DNA of 64,000 nucleotides from positions 5,394,001 through 5,458,000 of the forward strand of contig NZ_CP028369.1 of assembly GCF_003032475.1 (NCBI RefSeq), written 5' to 3'. Made by a program: the position numbers and the translations under genes. Numbering within the stretch: position 1 is the stretch's first letter; the number at the start of each line of letters is the position of its first letter. The stretch comes from Streptomyces sp. P3. GTDB lineage: Bacteria > Actinomycetota > Actinomycetes > Streptomycetales > Streptomycetaceae. Below the pieces are notes generated by a model. The model worked only from the letters and a program-made list of their open reading frames with translations, was not told where the DNA came from and did no database searches. Positions 22,201-34,364 of the stretch are shown here, piece by piece.

Positions 22201-25200
22201 TCGCCCTGCAGATCCGCGTGGAGGCGCCCGACGTCCGTGGCGATCGTGCCTTCGCCGTCCACGCACGTCCGGCCGCCGACACCGGCGGCGCGTGGAACCG
22301 GCACGCCGCCGGTGTCCTCACGGCGCAGACCGAACCGGCCCCGGAGCACGACCTGACGGCATGGCCGCCGCCCGGCGCCGAGGAACTGGACACCGACGGG
22401 CTGTACACGCGGCTGCGGGAGGCCGGCCTCGACTACGGGCCCGTCTTCCAGGGCCTGTCGGCCGCCTGGCGGGACCGGACCGCCGTGTACGCCGAGGTCG
22501 CGCTCCCCGAGTCCGCCACGGCCGACGCCGGCCGCCACGACCTGCACCCGGCACTGCTCGACGCCGCCCTGCACCCGTTGGGCCTCGGGACGTTCGACGG
22601 CCTGGGCGAGGGACGCATGCTGTTCTCCGCGGGCGCGGTCCGGCTGTTCGCCACCGGCGCCACGACGCTGCGTGTCCGCCTGGAGCGCAGCGGAGCGGAC
22701 ACGCTGTCCCTCACCGCCGCCGACGCGGTCGGCGACCCCGTCCTGACCGTCGGGTCGCTGCTGCTGCGGCCCGTGCCCGGCACGCCCACGCCCCCCGCCG
22801 CCGCCCGCCCGGAGACCGCGCCCGCCGCGGAACCGGGCCGCCGCCGGGCCGCCGCCCGTACCCAGCCCCCCGGCAGCCTCCTCGAACGGCTGGCCGGCCG
22901 CCCGGCCGCGGAACGCGAGCGTTCGCTCCTCGCCACCGTCCGGGACCGGGTCGCCGCCGTGCTCGGCCACAGCGGTCCCGAAGAGGTCGAACCCGCCCGG
23001 CCCTTCACCGACCTCGGCCTCACCTCCCTGACCGCGGTCGAACTGCGCAACGGGCTCAGCGCGGCCCTCGGCGTCACCCTGCCCGCCACCCTCGTCTTCG
23101 ACCACCCGACGCCCGCCGTCCTCGCCCGGCACCTCGCCGACGACCTGTTCGGCGACGTCGTCACCGGCGGGCCCGCCGCGCGCGTCCGCCGCGCCGTCGA
23201 CGACGACCCGATCGCGGTCGTCGGCATGGCCTGCCGTTACCCCGGCGGCATCGCCGGGCCCGAGGACCTGTGGGACCTGGTGCGCGCCGGAGTGGACGGC
23301 ATCTCGCCGCTGCCCACCGACCGCAACTGGAATCCCGAACGGCTCTACCACCCCGACCCCGACCACCCGGGCACGGTCTACACCCGGGAAGGCGGGTTCC
23401 TCCACGACGCGAGCAGCTTCGACCCGGCGTTCTTCGCGATCAGTCCGCGCGAGGCCCTCGCCATGGACCCCCAGCAGCGCCTGCTCCTCGAGGTGTCCTG
23501 GGAGGCACTGGAGCGCGCGGGCGTCGACCCCGTCGCCGCCCGCGGCTCCGACACCGGCGTCTTCGCCGGCGTCACCTACCAGGACTACGTGACGATCCTC
23601 GCCGCCTCCGACGACAACTTCGAGGGCTACGTGGGCACCGGCAACTCGCCCAGCGTGCTGTCCGGCCGCATCTCCTACGCCCTCGGCCTGGAAGGCCCCG
23701 CCGTCTCCGTCGACACCGCCTGCTCCTCCTCCCTGGTCGCCCTGCACCTGGCCGCACAGTCGCTGCGGCAGGGAGAGTGCGGACTCGCCCTGGCCGGCGG
23801 TGTCACCGTGATGTCCACGCCGGGCTCGCTCATCGAGTTCAGCCGACAGCGCGCTCTCGCCGAGGACGGCCGCTGCAAGCCGTTCTCCGCGGACGCCGAC
23901 GGCGCGAGCTGGGCCGAGGGCGTCGGCATGATCGTCCTGGAACGCCTCTCCGACGCGCGCCGCAACGGTCACCAGGTGCTCGCCGTCGTCCGTGGCTCCG
24001 CCCTCAACCAGGACGGCGCGTCCAACGGTCTGACCGCCCCCAACGGGCCGTCGCAGCAGCGGGTCATCCGGCAGGCGCTGGCGTCGGCGGGGCTGTCGCC
24101 GCAGGACGTGGACGCCGTGGAGGCGCACGGCACCGGAACCACCCTCGGCGACCCCATCGAGGCCCAGGCGCTGATCGCGGCCTACGGCCAGGACCGCGAC
24201 GACGAACATCCCCTGTGGCTCGGCTCGCTGAAGTCCAACATCGGGCACAGCCAGGCCGCCGCTGGCGTCGGCGGCGTCATCAAGATGGTCATGGCCCTGC
24301 GCGAGGGGATCCTGCCGCGCACCCTGTACGCGGACGACCCGACCCCGCACGTCGACTGGAGCGCCGGCCGGGTCCGGCTGCTGAGCGAGGAACGTCCCTG
24401 GCCCGTCACCGGCCGTGCCCGCCGCGCCGGGGTGTCCTCCTTCGGAATGAGCGGCACCAACGCGCACGTCATCGTCGAGCAGGCCCCCGACGCGCCGGCA
24501 CTGCCCGCCGGGCGGATCGCACTGCCCGCCGTCCCCGTGCTGCTGTCCGCCCGCACGCCCGCCGCGCTGCGCGCCCAGGCCGTCCGGCTGCGCGCCCACC
24601 TGCGCGCCCGGCCCGGCACGTCGCTCACCGACCTCGGCTACACCCTCGCCGTCGGACGTGCCTCCTTCGCCCACCGTGCCGCCGTCCTGGCCGACGACGC
24701 GGACCGGCTCGACGAGACGCTCGCCGCGCTCGCCGCCGACGGACCGCTCACCGCGCCCGCCGTGGTCGGCGCGGCCGTCCCCGGAGGCGACGAACCCGTG
24801 CTCGTCTTTCCGGGACAGGGCGCCCAGTGGGTCGGCATGGCCCGCGAACTCCTCCACGAGTCAGCGGTGTTCGCCGACCGGATCGACGCCTGCGAGCAGG
24901 CGCTCGCCCCGCACGTCGACTGGTCGCTGACCGCGGTACTGCGGGGCGACGAGGACGCCGCCGACCTCGGCCGCGTCGACGTCGTCCAGCCGGCCCTGTG
25001 GGCCGTCATGGTGGCGACCGCCGCCCTCTGGCGAGCCCACGGCGTCCGTCCGGCCGCCGTCGTCGGACACTCCCAGGGCGAGATCGCGGCCGCGTGCGTC
25101 GCGGGCGCCCTGAGTCTGGAGGACGGCGCCCGGGTCGTCGCCCTGCGCAGCCGGGCCATCACCGGTATCGCCGGCACCGGCGGCATGATGTCCGTGCCGT

Positions 25201-28200
25201 TGCCGGCCGACGACACCCGCGCCCGCATGGCGCCGTGGGCGGACCGGCTCGCCGTCGCGGCCGTCAACGGACCCACGTCCGTCGTCGTCTCCGGCGAGGC
25301 CGGCGCGCTGGACGAACTGCACGTCGCCCTCACCGGGGACGGCGTCCGGGCCCGCAAGGTCAACGTGGACTACGGGTCGCACTCCGCACAGGTCGAGGCG
25401 ATCCGCGACACCGTCCTCGCCGCCCTGGACGGCATCACCCCACGGGAGGCGGACCTCCCCTTCCGCTCCTCCCTCACCGGCGACTGGCTCGACACCACCG
25501 CGCTGACCGCCGACTACTGGTACGCCAACCTGCGCGAGACCGTCCGCTTCGAGGACGCCGTGCGCGGCCTGATCGACGCCGGACACCGCACCTTCGTCGA
25601 GGTCGGACCGCATCCGGTGCTCGCCGTCGGACTGCGTGACACCCTCGACGAGGCCGGAGTGGACGGGGCCGTCCTCGGCTCCCTGCGACGCGACCGGGGC
25701 GACCTCGGGCAGTTCCTCGGCGCGCTCGCCGAGGCGCACGTGCACGGCGTCGACGTCGACTTCGAAGCGGTCTTCGACGGCACCGGCGCCACCCGCACCG
25801 ACCTGCCCACCTACCCGTTCGAGCACCGGCGTTACTGGCCGACTCTGCGGGAGGCGGTCGCCGCCGACCTCGCCGCCGACGGCGGGCTCACGGCCGACTC
25901 CGTCGAGGCCCGCTTCTGGCAGACCGTCGAGCAGGAGGACCTGGAGAGCCTGACCGACGCCCTCGACCTGCCCGCCGACGCCCCGCTCAGCACCGTGCTG
26001 CCCGCGCTGGGCAGTTGGCGGCGCGCCCGCCGGGCACTGGCGACCACGGACGCCTTGCGCTACCGCGTCGCCTTCACACCGCTCGACCCCGGCCCGGCCG
26101 CCCTCACCGGAACCTGGCTGCTGCTCGCCCCCGCCGACGCCGCCGGGCACACCGCACTCGCCGACGCGGCCGCCGACGCGCTGACCGCGGGCGGCGCCCG
26201 CACGGTCCGCCGGATCGTCCTGCCGGACGGCGGAGCCGACCGGGCCACGCTCGCCGGCCTCCTCACGGCCGGCGGAGACACGGGACGCGTCGACGGCCTG
26301 CTCTCCCTGCTCGCACTCGACACCCGCGACCACCCCGCCCACCCGGCCGTCCCGGTCGGTCTCACCTCGACGCTCGCCCTGGTGCAGGCGCTCGGCGACC
26401 TCGGCGTCGACGCACCCCTGTGGTGCGCGACCCGCGGCGCCGTCGCGGTGGGCGCGGCCGACCCCGCGCCGGACGCCGCACAGGCCCTCGTCTGGGGCTT
26501 CGGCCGGGTCGCCGCCATGGAGCACGCCGAGCGCTGGGGCGGCCTGATCGATCTGCCCGCCGACCTCGACGCCCGCTCCGCCACCCGCCTGACCGCCGTT
26601 CTCGCCGACCCCGGCCAGGAGGACCAGATCGCGCTGCGCGCCACGGGCGCCCACGGCCGGCGGCTGGTCCACGCCCCGGGCGCGGACGTCCTCGCCGAGC
26701 ACTGGCGGCCCCGCGGAACCGTCCTGGTCACCGGCGGCACCGGAGCCCTGGGCGGTCACGTCGCCCGTTGGCTCGCCGACCGCGGCGCGACCCGTCTCGT
26801 ACTGGCCGGCCGCCGCGGCGCCGACGCGCCGGGCGCCGTCGGCCTGCGGGACGAACTCACCGCCCGTGGAGTCGACGTCACCCTCGCGGCCTGTGACGTG
26901 TCCGACCGGACCGCCCTCGCCGGCCTGCTCGCCGCGGTCCCCGCGGACCTGCCCCTGGACGCGGTGTTCCATGTCGCCGGCGCCCTCGACGACGGTGTGA
27001 TCGAATCACTCGGCGCCGACCGCATGGAACCGGTCCTTCGCGGCAAGGCCACCGCCGCCAGGGCCCTGCACGAACTCACCCGCGATCTCGACCTCTCCGC
27101 CTTCGTCATGTTCTCCTCCACCGCGGGCGTCCTGGGTGGCGCGGGCCTCGGCAACTACGCTCCCGGCAACGCGTATCTCGACGCCCTCGCCGCCGAACGC
27201 CGCGCCGCCGGCCTTCCCGCCACGGCCGTCTCCTGGGGCCTGTGGGCCGAGGGCGGCATGGTGGGAGACGCCGTCGGCGACCGCATGCGCCGTTACGGAG
27301 TGCACCCCATGGACACCGCCGAGGCCTGCGAGGCCCTCGGTCGTGCCCTCGACCTCGGCGACACCCACGTCGTCGTCACCGACCTGCGCTGGGACACCTA
27401 CGCGCTGTCCTTCACCGCCCCGCGGCCCAGCCGCCTTCTCGACGAACTGCCGGCCGCACGGCGGGCGTTGGACGCCGCTCGGCCGGACCCGACGGCCGCG
27501 GCCGAGGTGTCCTCGCTGCATGCCCACCTGACGGCCCTGCCCGACTACGAACGGGCCGGCGCCGCCCTGGAGATCGTGCGCGGACACGTCGCGAGCGTCC
27601 TCGGGTACCCCTCGGCCGACGCCGTCGAACCCGAACGCCCCTTCACCGACCTGGGTATCGACTCGCTCAGCGCCGTCGAACTGCGCAACGGCATGAACCG
27701 CGTCACCGGCCTGCGCCTGCCGAGCACCCTCGTCTTCGACCACCCCCACTGCCGGGCCCTGGCCGACTTCCTGCTCAGCCAGGTCGCCGACGACACCGCG
27801 CCCGACGCCCCGGACGAAACCCGGCGCCGCACCGCGGTCGACGACGACCCGATAGCCGTCGTCGCCATGGGCTGCCGCTTCCCCGGCGGCATCGACACCC
27901 CCGACCAGCTGTGGCGGATGCTCCTGGACGGCGAAGAGGGCCTCGTCCCCTTCCCCGAGGACCGCGGCTGGGATCTCGACGCCCTCCACCACCCCGAGCC
28001 AGGGAAGGGGGGCGCCGTCCACACCCGGACCGGCGGATTCCTCAGCGACGCGGGCGGATTCGACCCGGCGTTCTTCAACATCTCGCCGCGCGAGGCCGTG
28101 GCGATGGACCCGCAGCAGCGTCTCCTGCTGGAGATGGCGTGGGAGACGTTCGAGCGGGCGGGGATCGATCCGCGGTCGCTGCGCGGCAGCCGGACCGGCG

Positions 28201-31200
28201 TGTTCGCCGGCACCAACGGCCAGGACTACACCGGAATGCTCGCCGCCTCCGGCGAGGACTTCGAGGGCTACATGCTCACCGGCAACGCCGCCAGCGTCGT
28301 CTCCGGCCGGCTCTCCTACACCTTCGGGCTGGAGGGCCCGGCGGTCACCGTCGACACCGCCTGCTCCGCCTCCCTCGTGGCCCTGCACCTCGCCGTGCAG
28401 TCCCTGCGCACCGGCGAATGCGACCTCGCCCTCGCCGGCGGCGTCACCGTCATGGCCTCACCCGGTCTGTTCGTGGACTTCAGTCGTCAGCAGGGGTTGG
28501 CGGTGGATGGTCGGTGCAAGGCGTTCGCGGAGGCGGCGGACGGGACGGGGTTTTCGGAGGGTGGTGGTCTGTTGTTGGTGGAGCGGTTGTCGGATGCGCG
28601 GCGGTTGGGGCATCCGGTGTTGGCGGTGGTGCGGGGTTCGGCGGTGAATCAGGACGGTGCGTCGAACGGGTTGAGTGCGCCGAACGGTCCGTCGCAGCAG
28701 CGGGTGATCCGTGCGGCGTTGGCGGATGCGGGTGTGTCGGCGGTGGATGTGGATGTGGTGGAGGCGCACGGTACGGGGACGCGGTTGGGTGATCCGATCG
28801 AGGCGCAGGCGTTGTTGGCGACCTATGGCCGGGGGCGGGACGGGGGTCGTCCGTTGTGGTTGGGGTCGGTGAAGTCGAACGTCGGTCATACGCAGGCGGG
28901 TGCCGGTGTGGCGGGTGTGATGAAGATGGTGCTGGCGATGGGGGCGGGTGTGGTGCCGGCGACGTTGCATGTGGATGAGCCGTCGTCGCATGTGGACTGG
29001 TCGTCGGGTGCGGTGGAGTTGGTGACGGGGGCGCGGGTGTGGGAGGAGGAGGCCGGGCGTCCGCGGCGTGCGGGTGTGTCGTCGTTCGGTATCAGCGGTA
29101 CCAACGCGCACGTCATCCTGGAAGGCGTCACCGAAGGACCGCACACCGACGAACCTCTCGCCGACGACGCGGACACCCCGCCCGCCCCCTGGGTCCTCAC
29201 CGCACGCAGCCGTGACGCCCTGCGCGCCCAGGCCGCCCGACTCCTCGGGCACCTGCGGGAGTCGCCCGACACCGGTGTCGCCGACATCGGCCTGTCGCTC
29301 GCCGCGACCCGCACCGCCTTCGAGCACCGCGCCGTCGTCCTCGGCGCCGACCGGGCGGTGCTGACCGACGGACTGAAGCTGATCGCCTCCGGCGAGAGCG
29401 GACCGCACACCGTGACCGGCGTGCGCCGCGGTGAAGGCAGGACCGCCTTCCTCTTCTCCGGGCAGGGCGCCCAGCGCCCGGGCATGGGACGCGGACTGTA
29501 CGAGGCGTTCCCCGTCTACGCGGACGCCTTCGACGATGTCTGCGCCCACCTCGGCGACGAACTGCGCGACCTCGTCCTCGGCGGCGAGGCCGAGCAACTG
29601 CACCGCACCGAGTGGACCCAACCCGCGCTGTTCGCCGTGGAAGTGGCCCTGTACCGACTCCTGGAGTCGTGGGGCGTCCGCCCGGACCACGTCGCCGGCC
29701 ACTCCGTCGGCGAGATAGCCGCGGCCCATGTCGCCGGCGTGTTCTCCCTCCGGGACGCCTGCGCCCTGGTCGCCGCCCGCGGCCGGCTGATGCAGGAACT
29801 CCCCTCAGGAGGCGCGATGTTCGCGCTCGAAGCCGCCGAGGACGAGGTACGCCCCTTGCTGGAGGGGCTCCGCGACGGGGGCATCGCCGCGGTGAACGGC
29901 CCGCGCTCGGTGGTCGTCTCCGGCGCCGAGGACACGGTCACCGGCATCGCCGCGCGCCTCGCCGCCGACGGGCGACGCACCACCCGGCTGCGGGTCGGCC
30001 ACGCCTTCCACTCCCCGCTCATGGAGCCGATGCTCGACGCGTTCCGCGAGGTCGCCACGAGCATCGCCTACGAGGCGCCCCGGATGTCGGTAATCTCCAA
30101 CGTCACCGGCCGCGCCGCCGACGGCGAACTCCAGGACCCCGAGTACTGGGTGCGCCATGTACGGGAGGCCGTCCGCTTCGCCGACGGCCTCCGCTGGCTC
30201 GCCGAGCACGGTGTCGACCGGTTCCTGGAGGTCGGCCCCGACGGCACCCTCACCGCGATGGCGCAGAGCTGCCTGCCGGACGCCGAGGGCACCCTCTTCG
30301 TGCCGTCGCTGCGCAGGGACCGTGCCGAGCGCGAGACGCTCGTCGAAGCCGTCGCGCGGGCCTTCGCGCACGGTCTGCCGGTCGACTGGCCGCGACTGTT
30401 CGACGGCTCGGGCGCCCGCACCGTACAGCTGCCCACGTACCCCTTCCAGCGCCGCCGCTTCTGGCCGCGACCGCCCCTGCTCCTCGGCGACGTCACCTCC
30501 GCCGGGCTGGGCGCGAGCAGCCATCCGCTGCTCGGCGCGGCCGTCGAACTGGCCGACGGCGACACCCAGGTCCTCACCGGCCGGCTCGCGCTCGGCAGCA
30601 GCCCGTGGCTCAAGGACCACGCGCTCACCGGCACCGCCCTGTTCCCGGCGACCGGGTTCCTCGACCTGGCTCTGCACGCGGGCGCCCGGACCGGCTGCGA
30701 ACAGGTCGCGGAACTGACGATCCTGGCCCCGCTCACCCTGCCCGCCCAGGGCGGTGTCCAGGTCCAGGTACGGGTCGAGGCCCCGGACGCCACCGGCGCC
30801 CGCCCCCTGACCGTGCACGGCCGGCCCGACGCCGCCGAGCCCGGCACACCGTGGACCCTGCATGCCGGCGGCCTGCTCACCGCCGCCGCCGAACCGGCGT
30901 CCGCACCGTACGACTTCACCGTCTGGCCGCCCGAGCACGGCACGGAGGTGCCGCTCGACGGCTTCTACGACGCCTTCGCCGACCGCGGCCACCTCTACGG
31001 TCCGCTGTTCCAGGGGCTGACCCGGGTCTGGACGCGCGGCGAGGAGGTGTTCGCCGAGGTCGAGCTGCCCGCGGACGCCGTGCCGGCCGCCGACGCCTTC
31101 GACCTGCACCCGGCCCTCCTCGACGCCGCGCTGCACGCCGTGATGTTCGTGCCCATGAAGGACACCGGACGGCTGCCCTTCTCGTGGAGCGACGTGCGCC

Positions 31201-34200
31201 TGGACGCCGTCGGCGCCTCGGCGCTGCGGCTGCGGATGGTCCAGGAAGGCCCGGAGGCCGTCGGCCTCGCCCTCGCCGACCCGACGGGCCGCCCGGTCGG
31301 CTCCGTCGGCTCGCTCACCCTGCGCGAGCTGACCGGCGACCTGGCGGGCTCCACCGTCGGCGCCCCGGACCGGCAGGGCCTGTACGAACTGGACTGGCAG
31401 CCGGTGGCCGCGGTGGACGCCGTCGTGCCGGCCGCATGGACGGTCGTCGGCGCCGGCGAGGCACTGGCCGGTGCCCTGCGCGCCGCCGGTCACACCGTGC
31501 GCCGCGTCCCCGCCCTCGGCGCCCTGGCGGAGACCGGGGAGGTGCCCGACACCGTCCTGTACGCCGTGCCCGTCGCGGCGGACATCCAGGGCGACGCCGA
31601 GGGCGTCCTCGCCGACGCGACCCGCGCGACCCTCGCCGAGGCGCTCGCCGTCGTCCGGCAGTGGGCGGACGACCCGGTGTTCGCGCACGCCCGGCTCGCC
31701 GTCGTCACCCGCGACGCCGTTCCCACAGGCCCCCGGCCGGCCGACCCGGCGCAGGCGGCGGTCTGGGGCCTCGTGCGGGCCGCCCGCACCGAGAACCCGG
31801 GCCGCTTCGTCCTCGCCGACACCGACGGCGGCGACGCCTCGGCGCTCGCACTGCCCGCCGCGCTCGGCGACACCGCGTTCGAACTCGTCGTCCGGGACGG
31901 GACGGTGGCGGCACCGCACATCGTGCCGCTGGCCGCCGACCGCGCTCTCCTCCCGCCCGCCGGCACCGCCGCCTGGCGGCTCGGCGTGGAACACCGGGGC
32001 AGCCTGGACGGCCTGCGTCTCGAGGCCTGCCCGGAGGTCGACGCGCCGCTCGCCCCCAACGAGGTGCGCATCTCGATGCGCGCCGCCGGCGTCAACTTCC
32101 GCGACGTCCTCACCGCGCTCGGCATGTACCCCGGCGACGCCACCGCGATAGGCCTGGAGGGCGCCGGTGTGGTCACCGGGGTCGGCGCCGAGGTGACCGT
32201 CCTCGCACCCGGGGACCGGGTGATGGGCATGTTCGCCGGCGCCTTCGGGCCCGTCGCGGTCGCCGACGCCCGGATGGTCACGAGGATCCCGAAGGGCTGG
32301 AGCTTCGCCGAGGCCGCGACCGTCCCCATCGCCTACCTCACCGCCTACTACGCACTGGTCGACCTGGGCGGACTCGAGCCCGGCGAGAGCGTTCTCGTGC
32401 ACGCCGCGGCCGGCGGCGTCGGCTCGGCCGCCGTCCGGCTCGCCCGGCACCTCGGCGCCGAGGTCTACGGAACCGCGTCACCCGCCAAGTGGGACGCGCT
32501 GCGCGCCGCCGGCCTCGACGACGCCCATACCGCCTCCTCCCGCGACCTCGGCTTCGAGGAGCGGCTGCGCACCGCCACCGACGGCCGCGGTTTCGACGTA
32601 GTCCTCGACTCGCTGGCCCGGGAGTTCGTCGACGCCTCCCTGCGGCTGCTGCCGCGCGGCGGCCGCTTCCTGGAGATGGGCAAGACCGACGTACGCGACG
32701 CCGGACAGGTCGCCGCCGACCATCCCGGCGTCGACTACCGGGCGTTCGACCTGGTCGAGGCAGGTCCCGACCGGATCGGCGAGATCCTGGCCGATCTGGC
32801 CGACCTGTTCGGGCGCGGTGTGCTCAGGCCGCTGCCGATGGCCGTATGGGACGTACGCAGGGCACCCGACGCATTCCGGTTCGTCAGCCAGGCACGGCAC
32901 ATCGGCAAGGTCGTGCTGACCCTGCCGACCGAGCCCGACCCGGCCGGCACGGTCCTGCTGACCGGCGGACTCGGCGGACTCGGCCGCATCACCGCCCGTC
33001 ACCTCGTCGCCGAGCACGGTGTACGGCACCTGCTGATCGCGGGCCGGCGCGGCCCGGACGCGCCCGGCGCCGCCGCACTGCGCGACGAACTCGCCGAGCT
33101 GGGAGCCGACGTCACGGTGGCCGCCTGCGACGTGGCCGACCGCACCGCGCTCGCCGCGCTCCTCGCGGCCATCCCCGCCGACCGGGCGCTGACGGCCGTG
33201 ATCCACACCGCGGGAGTCCTCGCGGACGGCGTGCTGTCCTCGATGACACCGGACCGACTGGCCGAAGCGCTGCGCCCCAAGGCGGACGCCGTGGTCGCGC
33301 TGCACGAACTGACCCGCGACCTCGACCTGGCCCGGTTCGTGGTCTTCTCCTCCGTCGCCGGCACCTTCGGCGGAGCGGGACAGGCCAACTACTCGGCCGC
33401 CAACGCCTTCCTGGACGCCTTCGCCCACCACCGGCGTGCCCACGGCCTGCCCGCCGTGTCGCTCGCCTGGGGCACCTGGCTGCCCGGCGCGGGCATGACC
33501 GGAGAACTCGGCGACGCCGACCGCGAACGGCACGCCCGCACCGCAATGGTGCCGCTCGACGCCACTGCCGGCATGCGGCTGCTGGACGCCGCGGCCGGCA
33601 CCGACCGGGCCGCACTGCTGCCGATGGACCTGGACCCGGCCGCGCTGCGCGAACACCACGACGTCCTGCCGGTGCTCCTGCGGGGCCTGGTCCGCACCCC
33701 CGCCCGGCGCCGCGCCACGGCCGCCGGGACGGCGCCCGTCACGGGGGCTCCGCAGTCGCTGGCCGACCGGCTGGCCCCGCTGCCCGGCGCGGACCGCGAC
33801 CAGCTCCTCCTCGACGTGGTCGCGGAGCAGGCCGCCGCGGTCCTCGGACACGGCTCGGCGGCCGACATCGACCCCGAGCAGACCTTCAAGGAGCTGGGCT
33901 TCGACTCGCTGACGGCGGTCGAGCTGCGCAACCGGCTCGGCGCCGCCACCGGCCTGCGGCTGCCCGCCACCCTCGTCTTCGACTACCCGACCGCCCTGGC
34001 CCAGGCCCGGTACCTGCTGAACGAACTGTCCCTGCCCGAACCGCCCGGCACCGCGCAGGCCCTTTTCGCGGAGATGGACCGTCTGGAGGGCTCCCTGGCG
34101 GACGCCGACATGGCCGGTGAGGACCACGAGAAGGTCACCGCCCGGCTGCGCGAGCTGCTCTCCCGCTGGCAGGGCGAGCCCCTCGTGGCTGCCGCCGTCC

Positions 34201-34298
34201 CCGCCGCCGTCTCCGCCGCACAGGACGCGGAACTCGCCGACGTCGAGACGGCGGGCGACCTCTTCGACCTGATCGACCGCGAGCTGGGCGACGTATGA
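10266..34298 (+). CDS. Giant type I modular PKS, five modules
   Basis: 8010 aa. Starts at ATG 10266, giving [18 protein letters not shown], the classic N-terminal coiled-coil docking helix; an in-frame ATG at 10155 only adds sequence unlike PKS. Five modules in order: KS-AT-KR-ACP, KS-AT-KR-ACP, KS-AT-DH-ACP (no KR), KS-AT-KR-ACP, KS-AT-DH-ER-KR-ACP. Four ATs carry GHSVG/HAFH (malonyl); the fourth carries GHSQG/YGSH (methylmalonyl). All KS domains keep the active cysteine and no loading or TE domain is present, so this is an internal chain-extending subunit. The C-terminus (about 7900-8010) ends in a helical docking tail finishing [10 protein letters not shown], expected to pair with the 34365 protein 66 nt downstream. 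Parts of modules a, b and e have a TTG/GTG-rich codon style foreign to the rest and are nearly duplicated elsewhere. Confidence 0.97.
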   Translation: MTNEAQLRDYLKRVTVDLHNTRRRLRQLEAREQEPVAIVGMSCRLPGGVRTPDDFWDLLVDGTDAVTGWPADRGWSTVPGPDNGAAERRRGGFLDDADRFDPAFFGISPREALAMDPQQRLLLEVVWEAFERAGIDPATLRGSRSGVFVGCSDQGYTSGLREVPDDVRGHLLTGNSMSVLSGRVAYTLGLEGPAVTVDTACSSSLVALHLAAQSLRSGECSLAVVGGVTVMSSPGAFIEFEQQGGLAGDGRCKAFSDDADGTGWAEGAGTIVVERLSDARRNGHQVLAVLRGSAVNQDGASNGLTAPNGLAQQRVILAALANAGLPASEIDAVEAHGTGTSLGDPIEARALLATYGQGRTADRPLWLGSAKSNIGHTQAAAGVVGVIKSVLALRHGVLPPTLHADRPSRHVDWSAGHVRLLTGPVDWPHVDHPHRVGVSAFGVSGTNAHAVIEQAPEPAVDETTPEPEPRTALPVLPWLLSARDETALRGQAGRLAAHLTERPDIDLYDLAASLATTRTAFETRAVIQGHGRTELLAGLSALATGKPDARTTTGTTRGGRTAFLFAGQGAQRVGMGRELYGAFPVFAEAFDAVCARVGGGLREVVFGEDVELLGRTEWAQPALFAVEVALFRLVESFGVRPDFVMGHSVGEIAAAHVAGVLSLEDACALVVARGRLMQGLPSGGVMVAVEAAEGEVLALLEGREGEVSVAAVNGPRAVVIAGVEAAVAEIAGQLKALGRRASGLRVSHAFHSPLMEPMLEAFREVAEGIAYGSASIPLVSNVSGRLAVEGELASAEYWVRHVREAVRFADGVGVLAGEGVTRFLEIGPDGTLTALAQNSAADDMLYAPVLRKDGQEARHFVAALARLHLSGAAVAWSTLLPGARTVELPTYAFRRDRFWLERSYAEDGSAVAVDGLHHRVVWRTVAGLSEGARLSGRWLFLRPVSSAGADGWDGALTGALHDAGAELVAVEHHHSDSRAELARRIAVAVGDAPVTGVVSTLALERGANGDVPDGVLATTALVQALGDAAVSAPLWTLTREAVTATADDPAPEPDQAAVWGLGRVVALEHPDRWGGLVDLPAPLDRRSAARLVTLLADGTTAMGPREDQVAVRSGGLLGRRLVPASPAPESAWQPSGTVLVTGGTGALGARVARWAARAGAAHLVLVSRSGDRAPGAEELCGELRDAGVEVTFAAVDLTNRKALRALLDAHPVDAVVHTAGVLEDGVLDGLTPAAFKKVFAAKVVGARNLDELTRNRELSAFILFSSFAGTVGSAGQANYAAANALLDALAERRRSEGLPATSIAWGPWAGGGMAADADAEGRQLRGGVGLLDPDRALDALAAAAGDATAAAFVADVDWSRFGAAFTAVRHSPFLAEVYRAPVGPRVTAETVTTGLQARLRGLAPEARLRELVTEVRARAAAALGHAGTEQVGAERAFRDLGVDSLIAVELRNVLASVSGVALPATAVFDHPTPQALAVFLHAELFGDETAAAATPHGTAAIAVDEPVAIVGMACRFPGDAETPEQFWEMLVDGREGIGDFPTDRGWDLDLLFAPDPDNPYASHTARGGFLSGVGGFDAEFFGVSPREALAMDPQQRLLLEVSWEAVERAGLDPRSLRGSRTGVFVGTNGQDYPALLSVSEGDFGGYVGTGNAASVASGRVSYVLGLEGPAVTVDTACSSSLVALHLAGQALRSGECDLALAGGVTVMSTPGAFVEFGRQGGLAADGRCRAFGEGADGTGWGEGVGVLLVERLSDARRLGHRVLAVVRGSAVNQDGASNGLTAPNGPSQQRVIRAALGSAGLSAVDVDVVEAHGTGTRLGDPIEAQALLATYGQGRDGDRPLWLGSVKSNVGHTQAAAGVAGVIKMVLALRRGVLPATLHVGEPSSHVDWSAGEVRLLTEAQPWPEADGRVRRAGVSSFGLSGTNAHVILEQAPAEPADEVESGGAGLPVVPWVLSGRSSDALRSQATRLLDAVRSTPDIECAEVGAALVATRTAFEERAVVWGRDRAELLSALATLAAGEAHSHVVTGTVGEGRTAFLFAGQGAQRVGMGRELYASFPVFAEAFDAVCARVGGGLREVVFGEDVELLGRTEWAQPALFAVEVALFRLVESFGVRPDFVMGHSVGEIAAAHVAGVLSLEDACALVVARGRLMQGLPSGGVMVAVEAAEGEVLALLEGREGEVSVAAVNGPRAVVIAGVEAAVAEIAGRLKALGRRASGLRVSHAFHSPLMEPMLEAFREVAEGIAYGSASIPLVSNVSGRLAVEGELASAEYWVRHVREAVRFADGIGVLAAEGVTRFLEIGPDGTLTALARTALGDGVVCVPVQRKGRPEVDGLFAAMAAQYANGLPVRWDGLFAGVRPAPLPTYAFQRTRHWPEVKKSALTAAAAVTAGEDAFWAAVDQGDADGLAGVLGVDGAELNGVVPALAEWRRAQLERTAADALRYHVRWDRLATDGERTVNGRWLLLQAGDADVLPGIEEFVPGVERVVCAEGMERPVLRALFGVAMADGVPVAGVLSCLPGVDNALALVQGHGDAGLGARLWIVTSGAVAVGAGTEAAVEPGAASVWGLGRVAALEHPDVWGGLLDLPARPDRRVLAQAAALLEAADEDQVAVRGAQAYARRIVSAPAPAPAGTAQWTSPERVLITGGTGALGTRVAHWAVGRGAREVVLAGRRGLRAPGAAELCAELAALGARVSVVACDVGDRDAVARLLAEHPVDAVLHCAGVLDDDVIAAYSPDRLAAVLRAKAVAADHLDELTRDSDLSAFVTFSSIAGVWGSGGQAAYAAANAHLDALVERRRARGLAGTSVAWGPWGDTGMAADEETAKLLIRRGLRPLDPAAALTALERALAGRDTTVVVADVDWERFLPAFTTGRPSPLLAVPTETAADPAVGESVPQADNALRDRLAPLTVDERAAALLDLVCRRAAAALGHTDPAAVTVGRAFREMGFDSLTAVELRNDLTAETGVPLPTTLVFDHPTPLAVAEHLRDALFGTGEARHEATARVTDADPVVVVGMGCRLPGGIDGPDQLWELLAAGGDTVGGFPEDRGWDLTSLLEVSDTRSGGFLARASAFDAAFFGISPREAQALDPQQRLVLETSWEALEFAGIDPTALKGSRTGVFVGAGGSGYATGLTEIPEGLGGHLLTGQAGSVVSGRIAYSLGLEGPAVTVDTACSSSLVALHLAAQSLRSGESDLALAGGVTVMADPGAFVEFSLQGGLAPDGRCKAFSDDADGTGWAEGVGILVVERLSDARRNGHRVLAVVEGTAVNQDGASNGLTAPNGPSQQRVIRQALASAGLSPQDVDAVEAHGTGTVLGDPIEAQALLATYGRDRDEDRPLWLGSVKSNLGHTQAAAGAVGVIKMVLALRNGLLPSTLHTGRPSSRVDWSTGGVRLLDEAVAWHAGDRTRRAGVSAFGVSGTNAHVILAEPAADGHEPSAPRTGGTDRERTALPWLLAARSAPALRDQASRLLAHLEQRPQLDAADVAHALAFTRAPLEHRAVVTGSGRAALLAGLRALASGEPDPAVVTGDTLTGGGTAFLFAGQGTQRPGMGRGLYEAFPVYADAFEAVCGHFDGLLARPLAEVVNEGDTDILNRTEYAQPALFAVEVALFRLLESFGARPTHLTGHSVGEMAAAHVAGVFSLPDACRLVAARGRLMQALPEGGAMIALQASEDEVLPLLAGGEEAIGVAAVNGPRSVVVSGDEDAALAVAAHFAEQGRRTTRLRVGHAFHSPRMQPMLDDFRAVADTVEYTEPRVPVVSDLTGRVAEPGLLTDVAYWVRHVRHAVRFADAVATLEEQGVARLVELGPDTTLTALAQAAWQGGTPLAVPTLRDDRDEAETFLTAVGALHAHGAPVDRRAVLDATAPGARPVELPTYAFQHRPYWIEAGAAGGDPAAAGLMPADHPLLGAVVPSAVDDSLLFTGRLGTRAASWLAAHRIGGTAVVPSTAFLELALAVGAHANCPQIRELVLERPLSLPEHDGVALQIRVEAPDVRGDRAFAVHARPAADTGGAWNRHAAGVLTAQTEPAPEHDLTAWPPPGAEELDTDGLYTRLREAGLDYGPVFQGLSAAWRDRTAVYAEVALPESATADAGRHDLHPALLDAALHPLGLGTFDGLGEGRMLFSAGAVRLFATGATTLRVRLERSGADTLSLTAADAVGDPVLTVGSLLLRPVPGTPTPPAAARPETAPAAEPGRRRAAARTQPPGSLLERLAGRPAAERERSLLATVRDRVAAVLGHSGPEEVEPARPFTDLGLTSLTAVELRNGLSAALGVTLPATLVFDHPTPAVLARHLADDLFGDVVTGGPAARVRRAVDDDPIAVVGMACRYPGGIAGPEDLWDLVRAGVDGISPLPTDRNWNPERLYHPDPDHPGTVYTREGGFLHDASSFDPAFFAISPREALAMDPQQRLLLEVSWEALERAGVDPVAARGSDTGVFAGVTYQDYVTILAASDDNFEGYVGTGNSPSVLSGRISYALGLEGPAVSVDTACSSSLVALHLAAQSLRQGECGLALAGGVTVMSTPGSLIEFSRQRALAEDGRCKPFSADADGASWAEGVGMIVLERLSDARRNGHQVLAVVRGSALNQDGASNGLTAPNGPSQQRVIRQALASAGLSPQDVDAVEAHGTGTTLGDPIEAQALIAAYGQDRDDEHPLWLGSLKSNIGHSQAAAGVGGVIKMVMALREGILPRTLYADDPTPHVDWSAGRVRLLSEERPWPVTGRARRAGVSSFGMSGTNAHVIVEQAPDAPALPAGRIALPAVPVLLSARTPAALRAQAVRLRAHLRARPGTSLTDLGYTLAVGRASFAHRAAVLADDADRLDETLAALAADGPLTAPAVVGAAVPGGDEPVLVFPGQGAQWVGMARELLHESAVFADRIDACEQALAPHVDWSLTAVLRGDEDAADLGRVDVVQPALWAVMVATAALWRAHGVRPAAVVGHSQGEIAAACVAGALSLEDGARVVALRSRAITGIAGTGGMMSVPLPADDTRARMAPWADRLAVAAVNGPTSVVVSGEAGALDELHVALTGDGVRARKVNVDYGSHSAQVEAIRDTVLAALDGITPREADLPFRSSLTGDWLDTTALTADYWYANLRETVRFEDAVRGLIDAGHRTFVEVGPHPVLAVGLRDTLDEAGVDGAVLGSLRRDRGDLGQFLGALAEAHVHGVDVDFEAVFDGTGATRTDLPTYPFEHRRYWPTLREAVAADLAADGGLTADSVEARFWQTVEQEDLESLTDALDLPADAPLSTVLPALGSWRRARRALATTDALRYRVAFTPLDPGPAALTGTWLLLAPADAAGHTALADAAADALTAGGARTVRRIVLPDGGADRATLAGLLTAGGDTGRVDGLLSLLALDTRDHPAHPAVPVGLTSTLALVQALGDLGVDAPLWCATRGAVAVGAADPAPDAAQALVWGFGRVAAMEHAERWGGLIDLPADLDARSATRLTAVLADPGQEDQIALRATGAHGRRLVHAPGADVLAEHWRPRGTVLVTGGTGALGGHVARWLADRGATRLVLAGRRGADAPGAVGLRDELTARGVDVTLAACDVSDRTALAGLLAAVPADLPLDAVFHVAGALDDGVIESLGADRMEPVLRGKATAARALHELTRDLDLSAFVMFSSTAGVLGGAGLGNYAPGNAYLDALAAERRAAGLPATAVSWGLWAEGGMVGDAVGDRMRRYGVHPMDTAEACEALGRALDLGDTHVVVTDLRWDTYALSFTAPRPSRLLDELPAARRALDAARPDPTAAAEVSSLHAHLTALPDYERAGAALEIVRGHVASVLGYPSADAVEPERPFTDLGIDSLSAVELRNGMNRVTGLRLPSTLVFDHPHCRALADFLLSQVADDTAPDAPDETRRRTAVDDDPIAVVAMGCRFPGGIDTPDQLWRMLLDGEEGLVPFPEDRGWDLDALHHPEPGKGGAVHTRTGGFLSDAGGFDPAFFNISPREAVAMDPQQRLLLEMAWETFERAGIDPRSLRGSRTGVFAGTNGQDYTGMLAASGEDFEGYMLTGNAASVVSGRLSYTFGLEGPAVTVDTACSASLVALHLAVQSLRTGECDLALAGGVTVMASPGLFVDFSRQQGLAVDGRCKAFAEAADGTGFSEGGGLLLVERLSDARRLGHPVLAVVRGSAVNQDGASNGLSAPNGPSQQRVIRAALADAGVSAVDVDVVEAHGTGTRLGDPIEAQALLATYGRGRDGGRPLWLGSVKSNVGHTQAGAGVAGVMKMVLAMGAGVVPATLHVDEPSSHVDWSSGAVELVTGARVWEEEAGRPRRAGVSSFGISGTNAHVILEGVTEGPHTDEPLADDADTPPAPWVLTARSRDALRAQAARLLGHLRESPDTGVADIGLSLAATRTAFEHRAVVLGADRAVLTDGLKLIASGESGPHTVTGVRRGEGRTAFLFSGQGAQRPGMGRGLYEAFPVYADAFDDVCAHLGDELRDLVLGGEAEQLHRTEWTQPALFAVEVALYRLLESWGVRPDHVAGHSVGEIAAAHVAGVFSLRDACALVAARGRLMQELPSGGAMFALEAAEDEVRPLLEGLRDGGIAAVNGPRSVVVSGAEDTVTGIAARLAADGRRTTRLRVGHAFHSPLMEPMLDAFREVATSIAYEAPRMSVISNVTGRAADGELQDPEYWVRHVREAVRFADGLRWLAEHGVDRFLEVGPDGTLTAMAQSCLPDAEGTLFVPSLRRDRAERETLVEAVARAFAHGLPVDWPRLFDGSGARTVQLPTYPFQRRRFWPRPPLLLGDVTSAGLGASSHPLLGAAVELADGDTQVLTGRLALGSSPWLKDHALTGTALFPATGFLDLALHAGARTGCEQVAELTILAPLTLPAQGGVQVQVRVEAPDATGARPLTVHGRPDAAEPGTPWTLHAGGLLTAAAEPASAPYDFTVWPPEHGTEVPLDGFYDAFADRGHLYGPLFQGLTRVWTRGEEVFAEVELPADAVPAADAFDLHPALLDAALHAVMFVPMKDTGRLPFSWSDVRLDAVGASALRLRMVQEGPEAVGLALADPTGRPVGSVGSLTLRELTGDLAGSTVGAPDRQGLYELDWQPVAAVDAVVPAAWTVVGAGEALAGALRAAGHTVRRVPALGALAETGEVPDTVLYAVPVAADIQGDAEGVLADATRATLAEALAVVRQWADDPVFAHARLAVVTRDAVPTGPRPADPAQAAVWGLVRAARTENPGRFVLADTDGGDASALALPAALGDTAFELVVRDGTVAAPHIVPLAADRALLPPAGTAAWRLGVEHRGSLDGLRLEACPEVDAPLAPNEVRISMRAAGVNFRDVLTALGMYPGDATAIGLEGAGVVTGVGAEVTVLAPGDRVMGMFAGAFGPVAVADARMVTRIPKGWSFAEAATVPIAYLTAYYALVDLGGLEPGESVLVHAAAGGVGSAAVRLARHLGAEVYGTASPAKWDALRAAGLDDAHTASSRDLGFEERLRTATDGRGFDVVLDSLAREFVDASLRLLPRGGRFLEMGKTDVRDAGQVAADHPGVDYRAFDLVEAGPDRIGEILADLADLFGRGVLRPLPMAVWDVRRAPDAFRFVSQARHIGKVVLTLPTEPDPAGTVLLTGGLGGLGRITARHLVAEHGVRHLLIAGRRGPDAPGAAALRDELAELGADVTVAACDVADRTALAALLAAIPADRALTAVIHTAGVLADGVLSSMTPDRLAEALRPKADAVVALHELTRDLDLARFVVFSSVAGTFGGAGQANYSAANAFLDAFAHHRRAHGLPAVSLAWGTWLPGAGMTGELGDADRERHARTAMVPLDATAGMRLLDAAAGTDRAALLPMDLDPAALREHHDVLPVLLRGLVRTPARRRATAAGTAPVTGAPQSLADRLAPLPGADRDQLLLDVVAEQAAAVLGHGSAADIDPEQTFKELGFDSLTAVELRNRLGAATGLRLPATLVFDYPTALAQARYLLNELSLPEPPGTAQALFAEMDRLEGSLADADMAGEDHEKVTARLRELLSRWQGEPLVAAAVPAAVSAAQDAELADVETAGDLFDLIDRELGDV
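10366..14715 (+). other. PKS module Da: KS-AT(malonyl)-KR-ACP
   Basis: KS Cys201. AT Ser648 in GHSVG with HAFH 748-751: malonyl. KR has [10 protein letters not shown] at 1139 and Tyr1279. The LDD position reads Leu1222-Glu1223-Asp1224, and the A-type tryptophan position (8 residues before Tyr) is valine, so B-type is favoured but atypical. No DH. ACP Ser1444 in GVDSL. Predicted beta-hydroxyl. Confidence 0.92.
11943..12773 (+). repeat. AT duplication, copy 1 (about 98% identical to 16365-17195)
   Basis: About 830 bp covering most of the AT of module Da. It aligns without gaps to the AT of module Db with roughly 15 differences by eye. Both copies share a TTG- and GTG-rich codon style (leucine as TTG, alanine as GCG) unlike the flanking CTC/GCC-rich sequence. 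Copies end abruptly near the post-AT linker. Confidence 0.85.
14776..19227 (+). other. PKS module Db: KS-AT(malonyl)-KR-ACP, conflicting KR motifs
   Basis: KS Cys1677. AT Ser2122 in GHSVG with HAFH 2222-2225: malonyl. KR has [11 protein letters not shown] (Leu2642) and catalytic Tyr2782. It carries both the B-type LDD (2725-2727) and the A-type Trp2774 exactly 8 residues before Tyr ([11 protein letters not shown]), so hydroxyl configuration cannot be read reliably. ACP Ser2949 in GFDSL. Predicted beta-hydroxyl. Confidence 0.92.
16365..17195 (+). repeat. AT duplication, copy 2
   Basis: Second copy of the 11943-12773 segment, offset 4422 bp, inside module Db. Differences include GGGGCG/GCGTCG near the start and single changes later. 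Recent gene conversion or domain duplication is the likely origin. Confidence 0.85.
19283..23150 (+). other. PKS module Dc: KS-AT(malonyl)-DH-ACP, no KR
   Basis: KS Cys3172, with the usual YDPDPD segment near the KS N-terminus shortened. AT Ser3625 with HAFH 3725-3728: malonyl. The DH is full length, with His3933 in [10 protein letters not shown] (HxxxGxxxxP satisfied) and Asp4099 in LLDAALH. After the DH, about 30 proline/alanine/arginine-rich residues lead straight to the ACP (Ser4254 in GLTSL). No Rossmann loop, LDD or catalytic Tyr is present. Without a KR the DH has no hydroxyl to eliminate, so the module should leave a beta-ketone. Confidence 0.93.
23206..27780 (+). other. PKS module Dd: KS-AT(methylmalonyl)-KR-ACP
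   Basis: KS Cys4486. AT Ser4936 in GHSQG and a YGSHS motif at 5036-5039, a variant of YASH; methylmalonyl-CoA is the best call. KR has [10 protein letters not shown] at 5487, LDD at 5574-5576 (B type), and Tyr5631 in NYAPGNAY. No DH. ACP Ser5800 in GIDSL. Predicted alpha-methyl, beta-hydroxyl. Confidence 0.91.
27844..34023 (+). other. PKS module De: KS-AT(malonyl)-DH-ER-KR-ACP, fully reducing
   Basis: The KS active site reads DTACSASL (Cys6033), one Ser changed to Ala next to the catalytic cysteine region. AT Ser6480 with HAFH 6579-6582: malonyl. DH His6785 ([10 protein letters not shown]) and Asp6953. ER spans about 7238-7550, with [16 protein letters not shown] and the NADPH loop [12 protein letters not shown] from 7379. 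[12 protein letters not shown] at 7564, LAD at 7652-7654 in the LDD position, Tyr7709. ACP Ser7881. This is the only ER in the window; predicted outcome is a saturated two-carbon unit. Confidence 0.94.
28467..29144 (+). repeat. KS C-terminal half duplication, copy 1 (matches 49921-50598)
   Basis: About 678 bp from the [10 protein letters not shown] region to just after the end of the KS of module De. It is almost identical to the same part of module F2, about 21.4 kb away and in another gene, with only about five differences seen by eye. It has the TTG/GTG-rich codon style. Confidence 0.85.
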
Positions 34299-34349
34299 GC
34301 ACCCCGCCGGTCCTCCGCACGCACCCGACGCCCCGGCCCCGCCCGGTTC

Positions 34350-34356
34350 AAGGAAG
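34350..34356 (+). promoter_or_regulatory. Ribosome binding site deciding the next PKS start
   Basis: AAGGAAG ends 8 nt before the GTG at 34365. It overlaps the upstream in-frame GTG at 34356, so that codon is unlikely to be used. Confidence 0.6.
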
Positions 34357-34364
34357 TGACTCTC

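Noticed and set aside
19283..23150. DH of module Dc as a degenerate pseudodomain
   Set aside because: Both catalytic motifs are intact and the domain is full length; lack of activity, if any, comes from the missing KR rather than visible decay.
34356..34364. GTG 34356 as the start of the two-module PKS
   Set aside because: It overlaps the AAGGAAG ribosome site, which is correctly spaced for GTG 34365.
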